Assembly (NCBI GenBank): GCA_947627815.1
Contig: CANQXN010000035.1
Location: 1 to 13,263, forward strand
Direction of reading: 5' to 3'
Origin: an uncultured Clostridia bacterium
GTDB taxonomy: Bacteria > Bacillota > Clostridia > Oscillospirales > CAG-272
Length of the DNA: 13,263 nt
The notes beneath the pieces are model-generated. The model was not told the origin of the DNA. It did no database searches and saw only the letters and a program-made list of their open reading frames with translations. This document shows positions 1 through 6,051 of the stretch, piece by piece; within the stretch, counting starts at the first letter, position 1; each line of letters opens with the position of its first letter. A program made the position numbers and the translations under genes.

Positions 1-260
1 ATCAGCTTTTTGTACTTGCGAGCTTTGATATAAGAAATTATCATAAGCGTAATAAGCACCAAGAAAATTGCAAGCATAATAAAAACAAATATTTTGCCGT
101 AAAGATAGGGAGCCTTGACTTCAAAGTCGGCAAATTCACTCAAAATGGTCAGCAGAGACATAATTATACCTAAAACCCCGGTTAAAATTGCCGTAATTGT
201 ACAAACCTTAGCCCATTTCTGAAAGCCCTTAATAGTTTCGTTATAATCTTTATTTCCCAT
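1..260 (-). CDS. Partial two-helix membrane protein, unknown function (runs off left edge)
   Basis: An open frame of 86 codons starts at an ATG at 260-258 on the minus strand and is still open at base 1, so the C-terminus is missing. A GGGAG ribosome binding site lies 8 nt upstream of the ATG, and an extended -10 promoter lies further upstream, which supports a real gene. The product begins MGNKDYNETIKGFQKW, a short charged cytoplasmic tail. Two hydrophobic stretches follow, at about residues 19-40 and 57-78, separated by a short acidic loop (SEFADFEVKAP), and then a basic KARKYKK segment. This is the pattern of a small membrane protein with a basic cytoplasmic tail after helix 2. I do not recognise the family. 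By hand count the segment has 90 G/C in 260 bases (about 35%), clearly lower than the genes to its right, which fits an accessory or recently acquired origin. Confidence 0.7.
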   Translation of the reverse strand, partial: MGNKDYNETIKGFQKWAKVCTITAILTGVLGIIMSLLTILSEFADFEVKAPYLYGKIFVFIMLAIFLVLITLMIISYIKARKYKKL

Positions 261-285
261 TTTTATTTCTCCCGTTTGTAGAACC

Positions 286-313
286 ATAGTATCACAAATC
301 TGAAAAAAAGCAA
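286..313 (-). promoter_or_regulatory. Promoter for the left-edge membrane protein
   Basis: Read on the minus strand: TTGCTT (-35, 313-308), a 16-bp spacer, then TACTAT (-10, 291-286) preceded by TG plus one base, an extended -10 motif. The predicted start near 279 gives a leader of about 20 nt to the ATG at 260 and includes its GGGAG site. Confidence 0.6.
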
Positions 314-364
314 CTAAAAAACTTTACGAGTAGTCCACAGCGAATAATAGCTCTACCATAGTAT

Positions 365-394
365 AGCGCACACCTTGCTTGCAAGGTGTGCGCT
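365..394. repeat. Perfect 14-bp inverted repeat (hairpin)
   Basis: AGCGCACACCTTGC at 365-378 is the exact reverse complement of 381-394, with only TT between the arms. In RNA from either strand this forms a very stable GC-rich stem. No run of T follows it on either strand, so it is not a canonical intrinsic terminator. It sits between the terminator of the CotH-type gene and the promoter of the left-edge gene. It may be an RNA structure, a protein binding site or part of a dispersed intergenic repeat. Confidence 0.75.
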
Positions 395-421
395 TCTCGG
401 AGACTTTTAAGTCCAGGCATT

Positions 422-448
422 AAAAAGGAGTGACTTCACACCACTCCT
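422..448 (-). terminator. Intrinsic terminator of the CotH-type lipoprotein gene
   Basis: On the minus strand AGGAGTG (448-442) pairs with CACTCCT (432-426) across a 9-nt loop, and the stem is followed by a short T run (426-422). It lies about 85 nt downstream of the stop codon at 532 in the direction of that gene. Confidence 0.7.
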
Positions 449-531
449 AATTCTCTTTGAGCGGCGGCTTACCTAAAATTCCCTATGGGAACTATGGTAA
501 ATGCGGGTTCTTTTGTTGGGGTTTGTGTTTT

Positions 532-3162
532 TTATTTTGATACCAGCGCCAGTACGCCGTTTCGGAAGGTCCAAGAGCAAAGATCCTTGGCAGCGATGCC
601 GGCCGTTGACGCAATACGGCTGAGATTGCTATTCAAAGTTGCGGCAAGTCCCGATAAAGCGGAACGCTCAATGGCTTTATCGGGTTGCGCTTGGCTACTG
701 TCAGACGAAATCGTATGTCTGCTTTGATTTTCCGGTGATGTATAATCCGACACATAGTAGTTGTAGTTAAACACACCTTGCCGCCCGCCGACATAGCAGT
801 TGATAGGGCCTATCTCAGCCGCATTCAAAATCTTGCCGGCAAAGACACATCCGACAACGGTACCGCCGCCGGTTTCGTTCGAAGGTACGATTCCGCCGAC
901 ATTACCGGAAGAAGAAAGCGTAGCAAGACAAATGCAGTTGACAATCTTTCCCCCGATCCGCACAGAACGGGCAATGCCGCCGGTGATGCCGGCGTTGTTG
1001 ATGCTGCCTGCCGTCACAAGATTCATGACGGTGCCGGTCACATAGGGGAAGAAGGAGGAGTCATTACTAGAAATGTTGGCTGTAATACTATGTCCGTTGC
1101 CGTTGTAGATGCCGGCAAAAACATAGGGCGTGCCAATGCCATTATAATAGGATATTTCATCCATGTTGATGTCAGCGGTCTGCTTAAAATATTTGCCATG
1201 GAAAGTCTCGTTCGTCCCGAGCATTTGTGTGAAATTATAAAAATCCTTTGCGGTTTCGATTCGGTAAGGATCGGACTGGGTACCGGAGCCGTTCAGCTCC
1301 AGTTTGACCTCTTCGGCCAAAAACTCCAAGGAGTGGTAGTAGTTGTTCATCCAATCTGTGCGGTTTTTCATCCATTGGGCAAAATAATTCACATGTTCCT
1401 GATAAGTGTGCATATTGCGGATTACATCGGTTTCCCGGTTGATTTTCAGCCCCCAGATCTGCCAGCGGTCGAAATTGCGGCAATAGGAATTGTATCCGCT
1501 TTCGGCATAGGCATGAATGGTATCCGGAATTTTTCGGATTTCCGGCATCAGCTCATCCCACCGGTCGCGTAGCATTTCCTTGAACCAGTTATAGCCGAGC
1601 AAATAGCGATACCAGGGATTTTCGTTTCCGCTTCGGATGAAACGGTAATCCTCAACGCCGACATCGGCGTTGCCGGCGCATTGATCAAAATCCCATATGG
1701 GACCGAAATGCAGGACATCGTCAACATCACTGAACATATAGAAGTTGTCCCATCCGGTATCAAGATTCTTGAAAAGCTCGTGAACAATATAGGTATCAAT
1801 TACAGAATTCAGATCGATCAGGGCTTCGACGCGCGCTTGATTTCCCGATTGAATCGCTTCCCAACAAGCCATGATCCGTGATCGGATATATTCTTTTTGC
1901 CGATTGGCAAGGCTACTGTCAACGGAAAGATCGTTTTTGATTTCATAGTTTACAGTATCGCCGATGCTAAACATCGGTTCTTCAGAATAACCGGAGCGCT
2001 GAATCAGGAAGGGAATTTCTGCGGATGATTCATAATCTTCAGGAAGATTGATCCGGTTTTCGTTCACTTGAACCTGTTCGGACAGCATATATACGCCGAT
2101 ATACTCACCGTTAAGGAAGACTTCAACACTGCTGGCAGAGGGTTGCCAGATGATGCCGCTGAGAGATTTTGCAAAATTGTAAGAGGTCTGGTTGCGCAAA
2201 AGCGATTGGTCGCAGTGATTGGCGATCAAAACCCAAACCTTGGCCTTTCCGTCGCCCTGTCCTAACAGATTCTTTTTTTCAGACAGTTTGATGCGATAAG
2301 GCCGTTTGTTGTAGCGTTCGTCGGCATTGAAAGTACTGCCCCAAGTATAATTGCCGCGGCCGCGGATCTGCATGGGGATATAGTCAAAATCATAGCCTTC
2401 CGGCGCATTCATCACAGAAATGGAGCCTGTCACATAATTGTTTTTATCTGTAATGGGAAGTCCGGTATCGGTGCGCAGGGAAAGAACGGGAAGTTCTTTA
2501 AAATCATACTCAAAGATCGCGGTATAGGTGACATTTTTTCTGGGGCTTTCCCCGGAACGGGTGCTTTTTGTTACCCCATCGCTCCAGCCAACGAAACGAT
2601 AGCCCAAATTCGGTGTTGCGGAAACTGTTGATGTTTTTGTTATCCCGTATTGAATCGTTTGCGTTGTTTTACCAATCAAGGATCCCATTTTTGGATCGCT
2701 GATGGTATAGGTCACGGTAATGGAAGTGCCTTTTTCTGGTTCAGGGGTTATGTCTTCCGGCGCGGTTGTTTCCGGCGTCGTTACTGCCGGCGTTGTTACT
2801 TCCGGTATGGTTGTTTCCGGCGCTGTTACTGCCGGTTCTGTTACTTCCGGGGTCGTTGTCACTGATGGTGTTTCGGATGTGGTTTCCGGAGGGATGGCTT
2901 GTGTTTCGGTGACGCTTTCTGTTGTTTTATCATCAGAAGAGCTGCTGTCAGACGGAAGCGTCCCTGGCGTATCGCTGTCGTCGGCAGCACTGCTGGAATT
3001 TGCAGGATCGTTCGATAGCGTCTCGCTCGGTGTGGAGGCCACATTGCCGCCGTTGCTTTCATTTGGCGTCGAAGAGGAAACAGTATCGTTACAGCTTCCA
3101 AAAGTTACGCTTAGTGCAATCAAGCAGAGAAGCACCACGAGCATGATACCTATTTTTTTCAT
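532..3162 (-). CDS. CotH kinase-family cell-surface lipoprotein with InlB-like and GLUG-like repeats
   Basis: 876 aa, starting at the ATG at 3162-3160 behind AAAGGA. The frame stays open upstream to 3318, but only this start gives a signal peptide, and the promoter maps inside the longer version. Layout: lipoprotein signal 1-23 with FGSC lipobox (Cys24); Ser/Thr/Pro-rich linker 25-145 ending in pentapeptide repeats; InlB B-repeat-like domain about 146-219 (GYRFVGWSDG, YTAIF); CotH domain about 222-615. CotH hallmarks are IRGRGNYTW (266-274), KRPYRIKL (286-293), WVLIANHCDQSLLRN (310-324), the NGEYIGVYMLSE strand (351-362) and GPIWDFDQ (487-494), whose DxD probably binds metal. The C-terminal part from about 624 (SGTQSDPYRI; G-I-Y-N-G-N-G-H-S-I; GGI turns) looks like GLUG-type beta-repeats. 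CotH proteins phosphorylate Ser/Thr of surface or spore proteins, or serve as carbohydrate-associated modules; which applies here is unknown. Probably anchored outside the membrane and monocistronic. Confidence 0.88.
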   Translation of the reverse strand: MKKIGIMLVVLLCLIALSVTFGSCNDTVSSSTPNESNGGNVASTPSETLSNDPANSSSAADDSDTPGTLPSDSSSSDDKTTESVTETQAIPPETTSETPSVTTTPEVTEPAVTAPETTIPEVTTPAVTTPETTAPEDITPEPEKGTSITVTYTISDPKMGSLIGKTTQTIQYGITKTSTVSATPNLGYRFVGWSDGVTKSTRSGESPRKNVTYTAIFEYDFKELPVLSLRTDTGLPITDKNNYVTGSISVMNAPEGYDFDYIPMQIRGRGNYTWGSTFNADERYNKRPYRIKLSEKKNLLGQGDGKAKVWVLIANHCDQSLLRNQTSYNFAKSLSGIIWQPSASSVEVFLNGEYIGVYMLSEQVQVNENRINLPEDYESSAEIPFLIQRSGYSEEPMFSIGDTVNYEIKNDLSVDSSLANRQKEYIRSRIMACWEAIQSGNQARVEALIDLNSVIDTYIVHELFKNLDTGWDNFYMFSDVDDVLHFGPIWDFDQCAGNADVGVEDYRFIRSGNENPWYRYLLGYNWFKEMLRDRWDELMPEIRKIPDTIHAYAESGYNSYCRNFDRWQIWGLKINRETDVIRNMHTYQEHVNYFAQWMKNRTDWMNNYYHSLEFLAEEVKLELNGSGTQSDPYRIETAKDFYNFTQMLGTNETFHGKYFKQTADINMDEISYYNGIGTPYVFAGIYNGNGHSITANISSNDSSFFPYVTGTVMNLVTAGSINNAGITGGIARSVRIGGKIVNCICLATLSSSGNVGGIVPSNETGGGTVVGCVFAGKILNAAEIGPINCYVGGRQGVFNYNYYVSDYTSPENQSRHTISSDSSQAQPDKAIERSALSGLAATLNSNLSRIASTAGIAAKDLCSWTFRNGVLALVSK
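2737..2850 (-). repeat. 15-nt tandem repeats coding Thr/Pro pentapeptides, with a 45-nt higher-order period
   Basis: Residues 105-142 of the CotH-type lipoprotein read as pentapeptides: TPEVT EPAVT APETT, then IPEVT TPAVT TPETT, then the diverged APEDI TPEPE. The three-unit order (PEVT, PAVT, PETT) recurs, giving a 45-nt period above the 15-nt unit. This is a spacer that holds the ligand or kinase domains away from the membrane, and is likely to vary in length between strains by slippage. Confidence 0.8.
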
Positions 3163-3184
3163 AAAAAGTCCTTTCTGGGGTGGA

Positions 3185-3216
3185 TTTCGTGCGTTTTGCA
3201 AAAAAACCGCACGAAA
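3185..3216 (-). promoter_or_regulatory. Stem-loop in the 5' leader of the CotH-type gene
   Basis: TTTCGTGCG at 3185-3193 is the exact reverse complement of 3208-3216, with a 14-nt T/A-rich loop on the transcript. The pairing extends by two more pairs if one base is bulged. It lies between the promoter (start near 3237) and the ribosome binding site at about 3169-3174, so it is transcribed. No T run follows it in the gene direction, so it is not a normal terminator. A role in mRNA stability or translation control is inference. Confidence 0.55.
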
Positions 3217-3243
3217 ATCGTTTGCATAAATCCTGACTTTATA

Positions 3244-3272
3244 AGTATACACGGTAATGAAGACAAAGTCAA
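3244..3272 (-). promoter_or_regulatory. Sigma-A promoter for the CotH-type gene
   Basis: On the minus strand TTGACT (3272-3267), 17-bp spacer, TATACT (3249-3244). This is near-consensus, and the predicted start near 3237 leaves a leader of about 75 nt before the ATG at 3162. It also shows that the upstream in-frame ATG at 3318 cannot be the start for this transcript. Confidence 0.8.
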
Positions 3273-3358
3273 TGAATTTATAAAAACAAACCGTTAATAT
3301 TTTGTAAAATACAGACAAAGCCCTTTAGGTCACCTCATGCTCGATCCTGACAAAAGGG

Positions 3359-3402
3359 GTTGATTTTTTTTGCGGGATGTTGTATACTGGAAAAAAATCA
3401 AC
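3359..3402. promoter_or_regulatory. Perfect 12-bp inverted repeat framing the oxidoreductase promoter (possible operator)
   Basis: GTTGATTTTTTT at 3359-3370 is the exact reverse complement of AAAAAAATCAAC at 3391-3402, with 20 bp between. The left arm covers the -35 box and the right arm covers the likely transcription start, with arm centres 32 bp apart (about three helical turns). This geometry would suit a repressor binding both arms, or an RNA or cruciform structure. Confidence 0.55.
3360..3388 (+). promoter_or_regulatory. Sigma-A promoter for the oxidoreductase-acetyltransferase pair
   Basis: TTGATT (3360-3365), 17-bp spacer, TATACT (3383-3388). Predicted start near 3395, giving a leader of about 60 nt to the ATG at 3457. 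It is divergent from the promoter of the CotH-type gene, whose -35 box lies about 90 bp to the left. Confidence 0.78.
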
Positions 3403-3456
3403 AAGGTCGGCGTCTCGCGCCTTTGTATTTCTCTTTGTTTACTGAAAGGAGTTTTT

Positions 3457-4434
3457 ATGAAAATCGGCCTTATCAGTCGTTGGCATGTTCACGCCAATGA
3501 ATACGCGCATCATGTTCAAAAGTTTCCCGGCGCAGAAATCAACGCCGTATGGGATGAAAGTAGGGCGCGTGGCAGCCAATGGGCCAAAGAATTGAATTGC
3601 CGTTATTATGGCGATTATTCTTCTTTTCTTTCCTCCGATATTGATGCCGTGGTGGTAGCATCGCCTACCTCGATGCATCCGCATCTCTTAGTAAAAGCCG
3701 CTCAGGCGGGAAAGCATATTTTTTGTGAAAAAGCCTTGACGATCACTTATACCGATGCTTTGCGCGTTAAAAAGGCAATTGAGGAAAATCATGTCAATTT
3801 TGCGATTTCGTTTCCGCATAAATCCCGGCCGGAATTGCTGTATGCCAAAGAAGCGATAGAAAGCGGCCGCCTCGGCAGGATTACTTATGCCAGAGTTCGC
3901 AATGTACACAACGGCGCTGTGGCGGATTGGCTGCCTTCCTATTTTTATGATCCGGCGCTTTGCGGCGGCGGCGCCATGATTGATCTCGGCGCGCATCCCA
4001 TGTACACCTTGCCGTGGCTTCTTGGGCGTCCCTTGTTTGTACAATCGCAATTTTCGGATTTTACCCATCGCGGCGTCGAAGATAACGCCGTCTCTATGAT
4101 AGAATTTGAAAGCGGCGCCGTCGGTATTTCCGAAACGGGATTTGTTTCGCCGTTCGATCCCTATACCTTGGAGATCAGCGGGACAGAAGGGTATCTTTGC
4201 GTGCGTGGGAATCAAGTGGAATTGGCAGATTCCTCTACGGGTGGAAAACTATCATGCGTCACAAATATGCCTGATGCCAAACCAAGCCCCATCGTGCAGT
4301 GGTTGGCCTGGTGCAATGGGACAGGGGAAAAGCCGGAAGGCATTTTGATAGAGGATGCCGTTGCGCTTGTCTCGCTGACCCATGCGGCATATCAGGCATT
4401 TAGAACAGGAGATAAAACTTATGTTACCGTTTGA
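3457..4434 (+). CDS. Gfo/Idh/MocA-family NAD(P)-dependent oxidoreductase
   Basis: 325 aa, starting at the ATG behind GAAAGGAG (3444-3451); 29 further in-frame codons upstream lie mostly in the promoter and leader and are rejected. The N-terminal Rossmann fold (about 1-120) begins MKIGLISRWHVHANEY, so the usual GxGxxG dinucleotide loop is replaced by a W-H-x-H-A variant seen in some branches of the family. VVVASPTSMHPHL (65-77) and CEKALT (90-95) follow, the latter carrying the family's E-K pair with Ala in place of the common Pro. The C-terminal domain has the GGGAMIDLGAH segment (170-180), with Asp176 and His180 as likely active-site residues. Enzymes of this family oxidise or reduce sugars, sugar phosphates, inositols or bile pigments in the cytoplasm; the substrate cannot be read from sequence. 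The neighbouring glycoside enzymes favour a sugar. First gene of a two-gene unit. Confidence 0.88.
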   Translation: MKIGLISRWHVHANEYAHHVQKFPGAEINAVWDESRARGSQWAKELNCRYYGDYSSFLSSDIDAVVVASPTSMHPHLLVKAAQAGKHIFCEKALTITYTDALRVKKAIEENHVNFAISFPHKSRPELLYAKEAIESGRLGRITYARVRNVHNGAVADWLPSYFYDPALCGGGAMIDLGAHPMYTLPWLLGRPLFVQSQFSDFTHRGVEDNAVSMIEFESGAVGISETGFVSPFDPYTLEISGTEGYLCVRGNQVELADSSTGGKLSCVTNMPDAKPSPIVQWLAWCNGTGEKPEGILIEDAVALVSLTHAAYQAFRTGDKTYVTV

Positions 4435-4948
4435 GATCCATTTTCGCAGCGCCGTGTTGAGCGATCTTGAGGCGATTATGGCACTTTTTGAGGAGGCTAA
4501 AAAACTGATGCGCCAGCAGGGACTGGAGCAATGGCAGGACAGCTATCCGGAAGAAGAGATTCTGCGCCAAGATATCACCGAGGATTGCGGTTATGTTTTG
4601 ACGCACGAGGGAGAGATTGTTGGCTATTTTGCCTTTTCCACCGCCCATGAACCGGCATACGATTTTGTGGAAAACGGCGCTTTTCGGGAAGAGGGAAAAG
4701 CGGGCGTTGTCCACCGTGTGGTGGTTTCCCAAGCCGTGCGGGGACATGGATTGGGCAGACGGATCTTTGACTATGCCATCAAGTTGGCGCACATTGAATT
4801 ATGTGTCACTGTTCGTTGTGATACCCACGAAAACAACCGCGCCATGCGCGGACTTTTGGCCAAATGCGGTTTTGCGTCGTGCGGTGTGGTATATTATCAG
4901 CGAAACGGCACATCGGTCAAACGGGTTGTTTATGATATTCTGATCTGA
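4421..4948 (+). CDS. GNAT-family N-acetyltransferase
   Basis: 175 aa, starting at the ATG at 4421 with AGGAG at 4407-4411 (9-nt spacing). Both the site and the start lie inside the 3' end of the oxidoreductase gene, a 14-nt overlap that points to translational coupling. The GNAT fold is clear: the N-terminal strand and helices (residues 1-50), the beta-4 strand before the acetyl-CoA loop (VVHRVVVSQAV, 97-106), the pyrophosphate-binding R-G-H-G-L-G motif (107-112), and motif B with DTHENNRAMRGLLAKCGF (134-151). The length is normal for the family. It should transfer an acetyl group from acetyl-CoA to an amine on a small molecule or protein; the acceptor is not identifiable. A role in acetylating an amino sugar made by its neighbours is possible but unsupported. 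Confidence 0.87.
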   Translation: MLPFEIHFRSAVLSDLEAIMALFEEAKKLMRQQGLEQWQDSYPEEEILRQDITEDCGYVLTHEGEIVGYFAFSTAHEPAYDFVENGAFREEGKAGVVHRVVVSQAVRGHGLGRRIFDYAIKLAHIELCVTVRCDTHENNRAMRGLLAKCGFASCGVVYYQRNGTSVKRVVYDILI

Positions 4949-4963
4949 AAATGACAGAAGGAA

Positions 4964-5998
4964 TCACGGCTTTTCTTCTTTGACGGCGTCATGGATAACG
5001 GCGAGAAGGTGGCGTGAAGGATCGCAGCTATGCTCCCAATACATAACGCCGGCAAGTTTATGCTTTTTCACATAAGCGATTTTTTCGCGGATGGAACTCT
5101 CATCATCATAAGAGATCAGGGTCTCTCCGTTGAACAGATATGGCGCATGGCAGGTTTCGTCCCAATAACGGACAAAACCGTTTCTCCCAAGATACTGTGC
5201 GCTGATTTCGCCGTAAGTAGGGCCATAATCTCCTGGTACTTCACTTTTTTGCCAGAGGCCGTGATTGCTTTTCGATATTACTTTCGTCCACATACGGGAG
5301 TAAAAGGCAATGCCGATTACAATTTTTTCAAGCGGTACGCCTGCCTTATGAAAAATATTGACCGAGTGTTCAACAGAACGGTAAGCTCTGGGGAGGTCGC
5401 ACGAAGCGGGCAACAGATTGGTGTGGTGTCCTGTCACAGTATCGCCGCAGCCGCGCATGTCATAGGTCATCAGAGAAATATAGTCCAAAAGAGGGGCGAT
5501 TTGCTCCATTTCGGTGTGTTCAATAAAATAACTGTCACATCCGGCGGCGATTGTGAGCATGAGATGGCGGTCTGTCTCTAAAATATCCAACGCGTTTCTG
5601 AGTTCTTTGAGCAAAAGGGTGAAATTTTCTTTGTCTTTGAAAGAGGCGTCGATGCCGGCCCAATCGATGCCGGGGTATTCCCAATCGATATCGATGCCGT
5701 CCAGATCATAACGGCGGACGGCGTCAAGACAGGAATCGATGAATCGGCGGCGCCGTGATTGATCCGCCGACATGACAGAAAACCCGCCCGCACCCCATCC
5801 GCCAATAGAAAATAAGATACGAAGCTCGGGATTGGCGCGACGCAGACGCGGAAGATGGACAAGATTTTCGGGATGATCAAAGCGGAACACGCCATCGGGG
5901 CAAGTTGCGAAAGCGATGTTGATGATATCCAGTTTTCGTGCGTCGTCATCTGTCGTGTTTTTTAATTCACTATGCGTAATATAAGCTGCTTTAATCAT
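4964..5998 (-). CDS. Glycoside hydrolase family 18 protein (chitinase or endo-beta-N-acetylglucosaminidase-like), cytoplasmic
   Basis: 344 aa, a complete single GH18 TIM barrel. Family motifs appear in order: first strand MIKAAYITHSE; SxGG as FSIGGWG (63-69); the catalytic DxxDxDxE as DGIDIDWEYPG (100-110), with Glu107 the acid/base; SLMTYDMRG (175-183), where Asp180 and Met181 stabilise the oxazoline; GIAFYSRMW (229-237); and GVMYWEHSCD (317-326) with the conserved Trp. All catalytic residues are present. It would hydrolyse beta-1,4-linked GlcNAc by substrate-assisted retention. There is no signal peptide, carbohydrate-binding or LysM domain, so it should act inside the cell on imported or endogenous oligosaccharides. 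The ATG at 5998 is preceded by AGAGGT. It is convergent with the acetyltransferase (15 bp) and divergent from the GH130 gene. No confident promoter is visible. Confidence 0.9.
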   Translation of the reverse strand: MIKAAYITHSELKNTTDDDARKLDIINIAFATCPDGVFRFDHPENLVHLPRLRRANPELRILFSIGGWGAGGFSVMSADQSRRRRFIDSCLDAVRRYDLDGIDIDWEYPGIDWAGIDASFKDKENFTLLLKELRNALDILETDRHLMLTIAAGCDSYFIEHTEMEQIAPLLDYISLMTYDMRGCGDTVTGHHTNLLPASCDLPRAYRSVEHSVNIFHKAGVPLEKIVIGIAFYSRMWTKVISKSNHGLWQKSEVPGDYGPTYGEISAQYLGRNGFVRYWDETCHAPYLFNGETLISYDDESSIREKIAYVKKHKLAGVMYWEHSCDPSRHLLAVIHDAVKEEKP

Positions 5999-6051
5999 AA
6001 AAAGTACCTCTGTTTGATAGAGTTTTTGGGGAGAAAGGGTGATTGATATTT

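Noticed and set aside
292..420. 42-codon minus-strand frame across the hairpin block
   Set aside because: It has no ribosome binding site, and it overlaps both the 14-bp hairpin and the promoter of the left-edge gene. It could be part of a dispersed repeat but is not supported as a gene.
778..1572. 264-codon open frame on the plus strand
   Set aside because: It is antisense to the CotH domain, has no ribosome binding site, and shows no recognisable protein features; it reflects the codon pattern of the real gene.
2737..2850. CRISPR-like spaced repeats
   Set aside because: The units are contiguous, in frame and protein-coding, with no unique spacers and no cas genes nearby.
2720..3229. 169-codon plus-strand frame rich in Ser, Val and Gly
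   Set aside because: It is the complement of the low-complexity Ser/Thr/Pro stalk and signal region, so its composition is a shadow of the repeats.
3163..3318. 52-residue N-terminal extension of the CotH-type protein
   Set aside because: It contains the promoter and leader of that gene and would bury the lipoprotein signal peptide; the ATG at 3162 has a good ribosome binding site.
4956..4979. Possible terminator between the GNAT and GH18 genes
   Set aside because: The 8-bp stem is A/T-rich with a G-U pair and has no proper T run on either strand.
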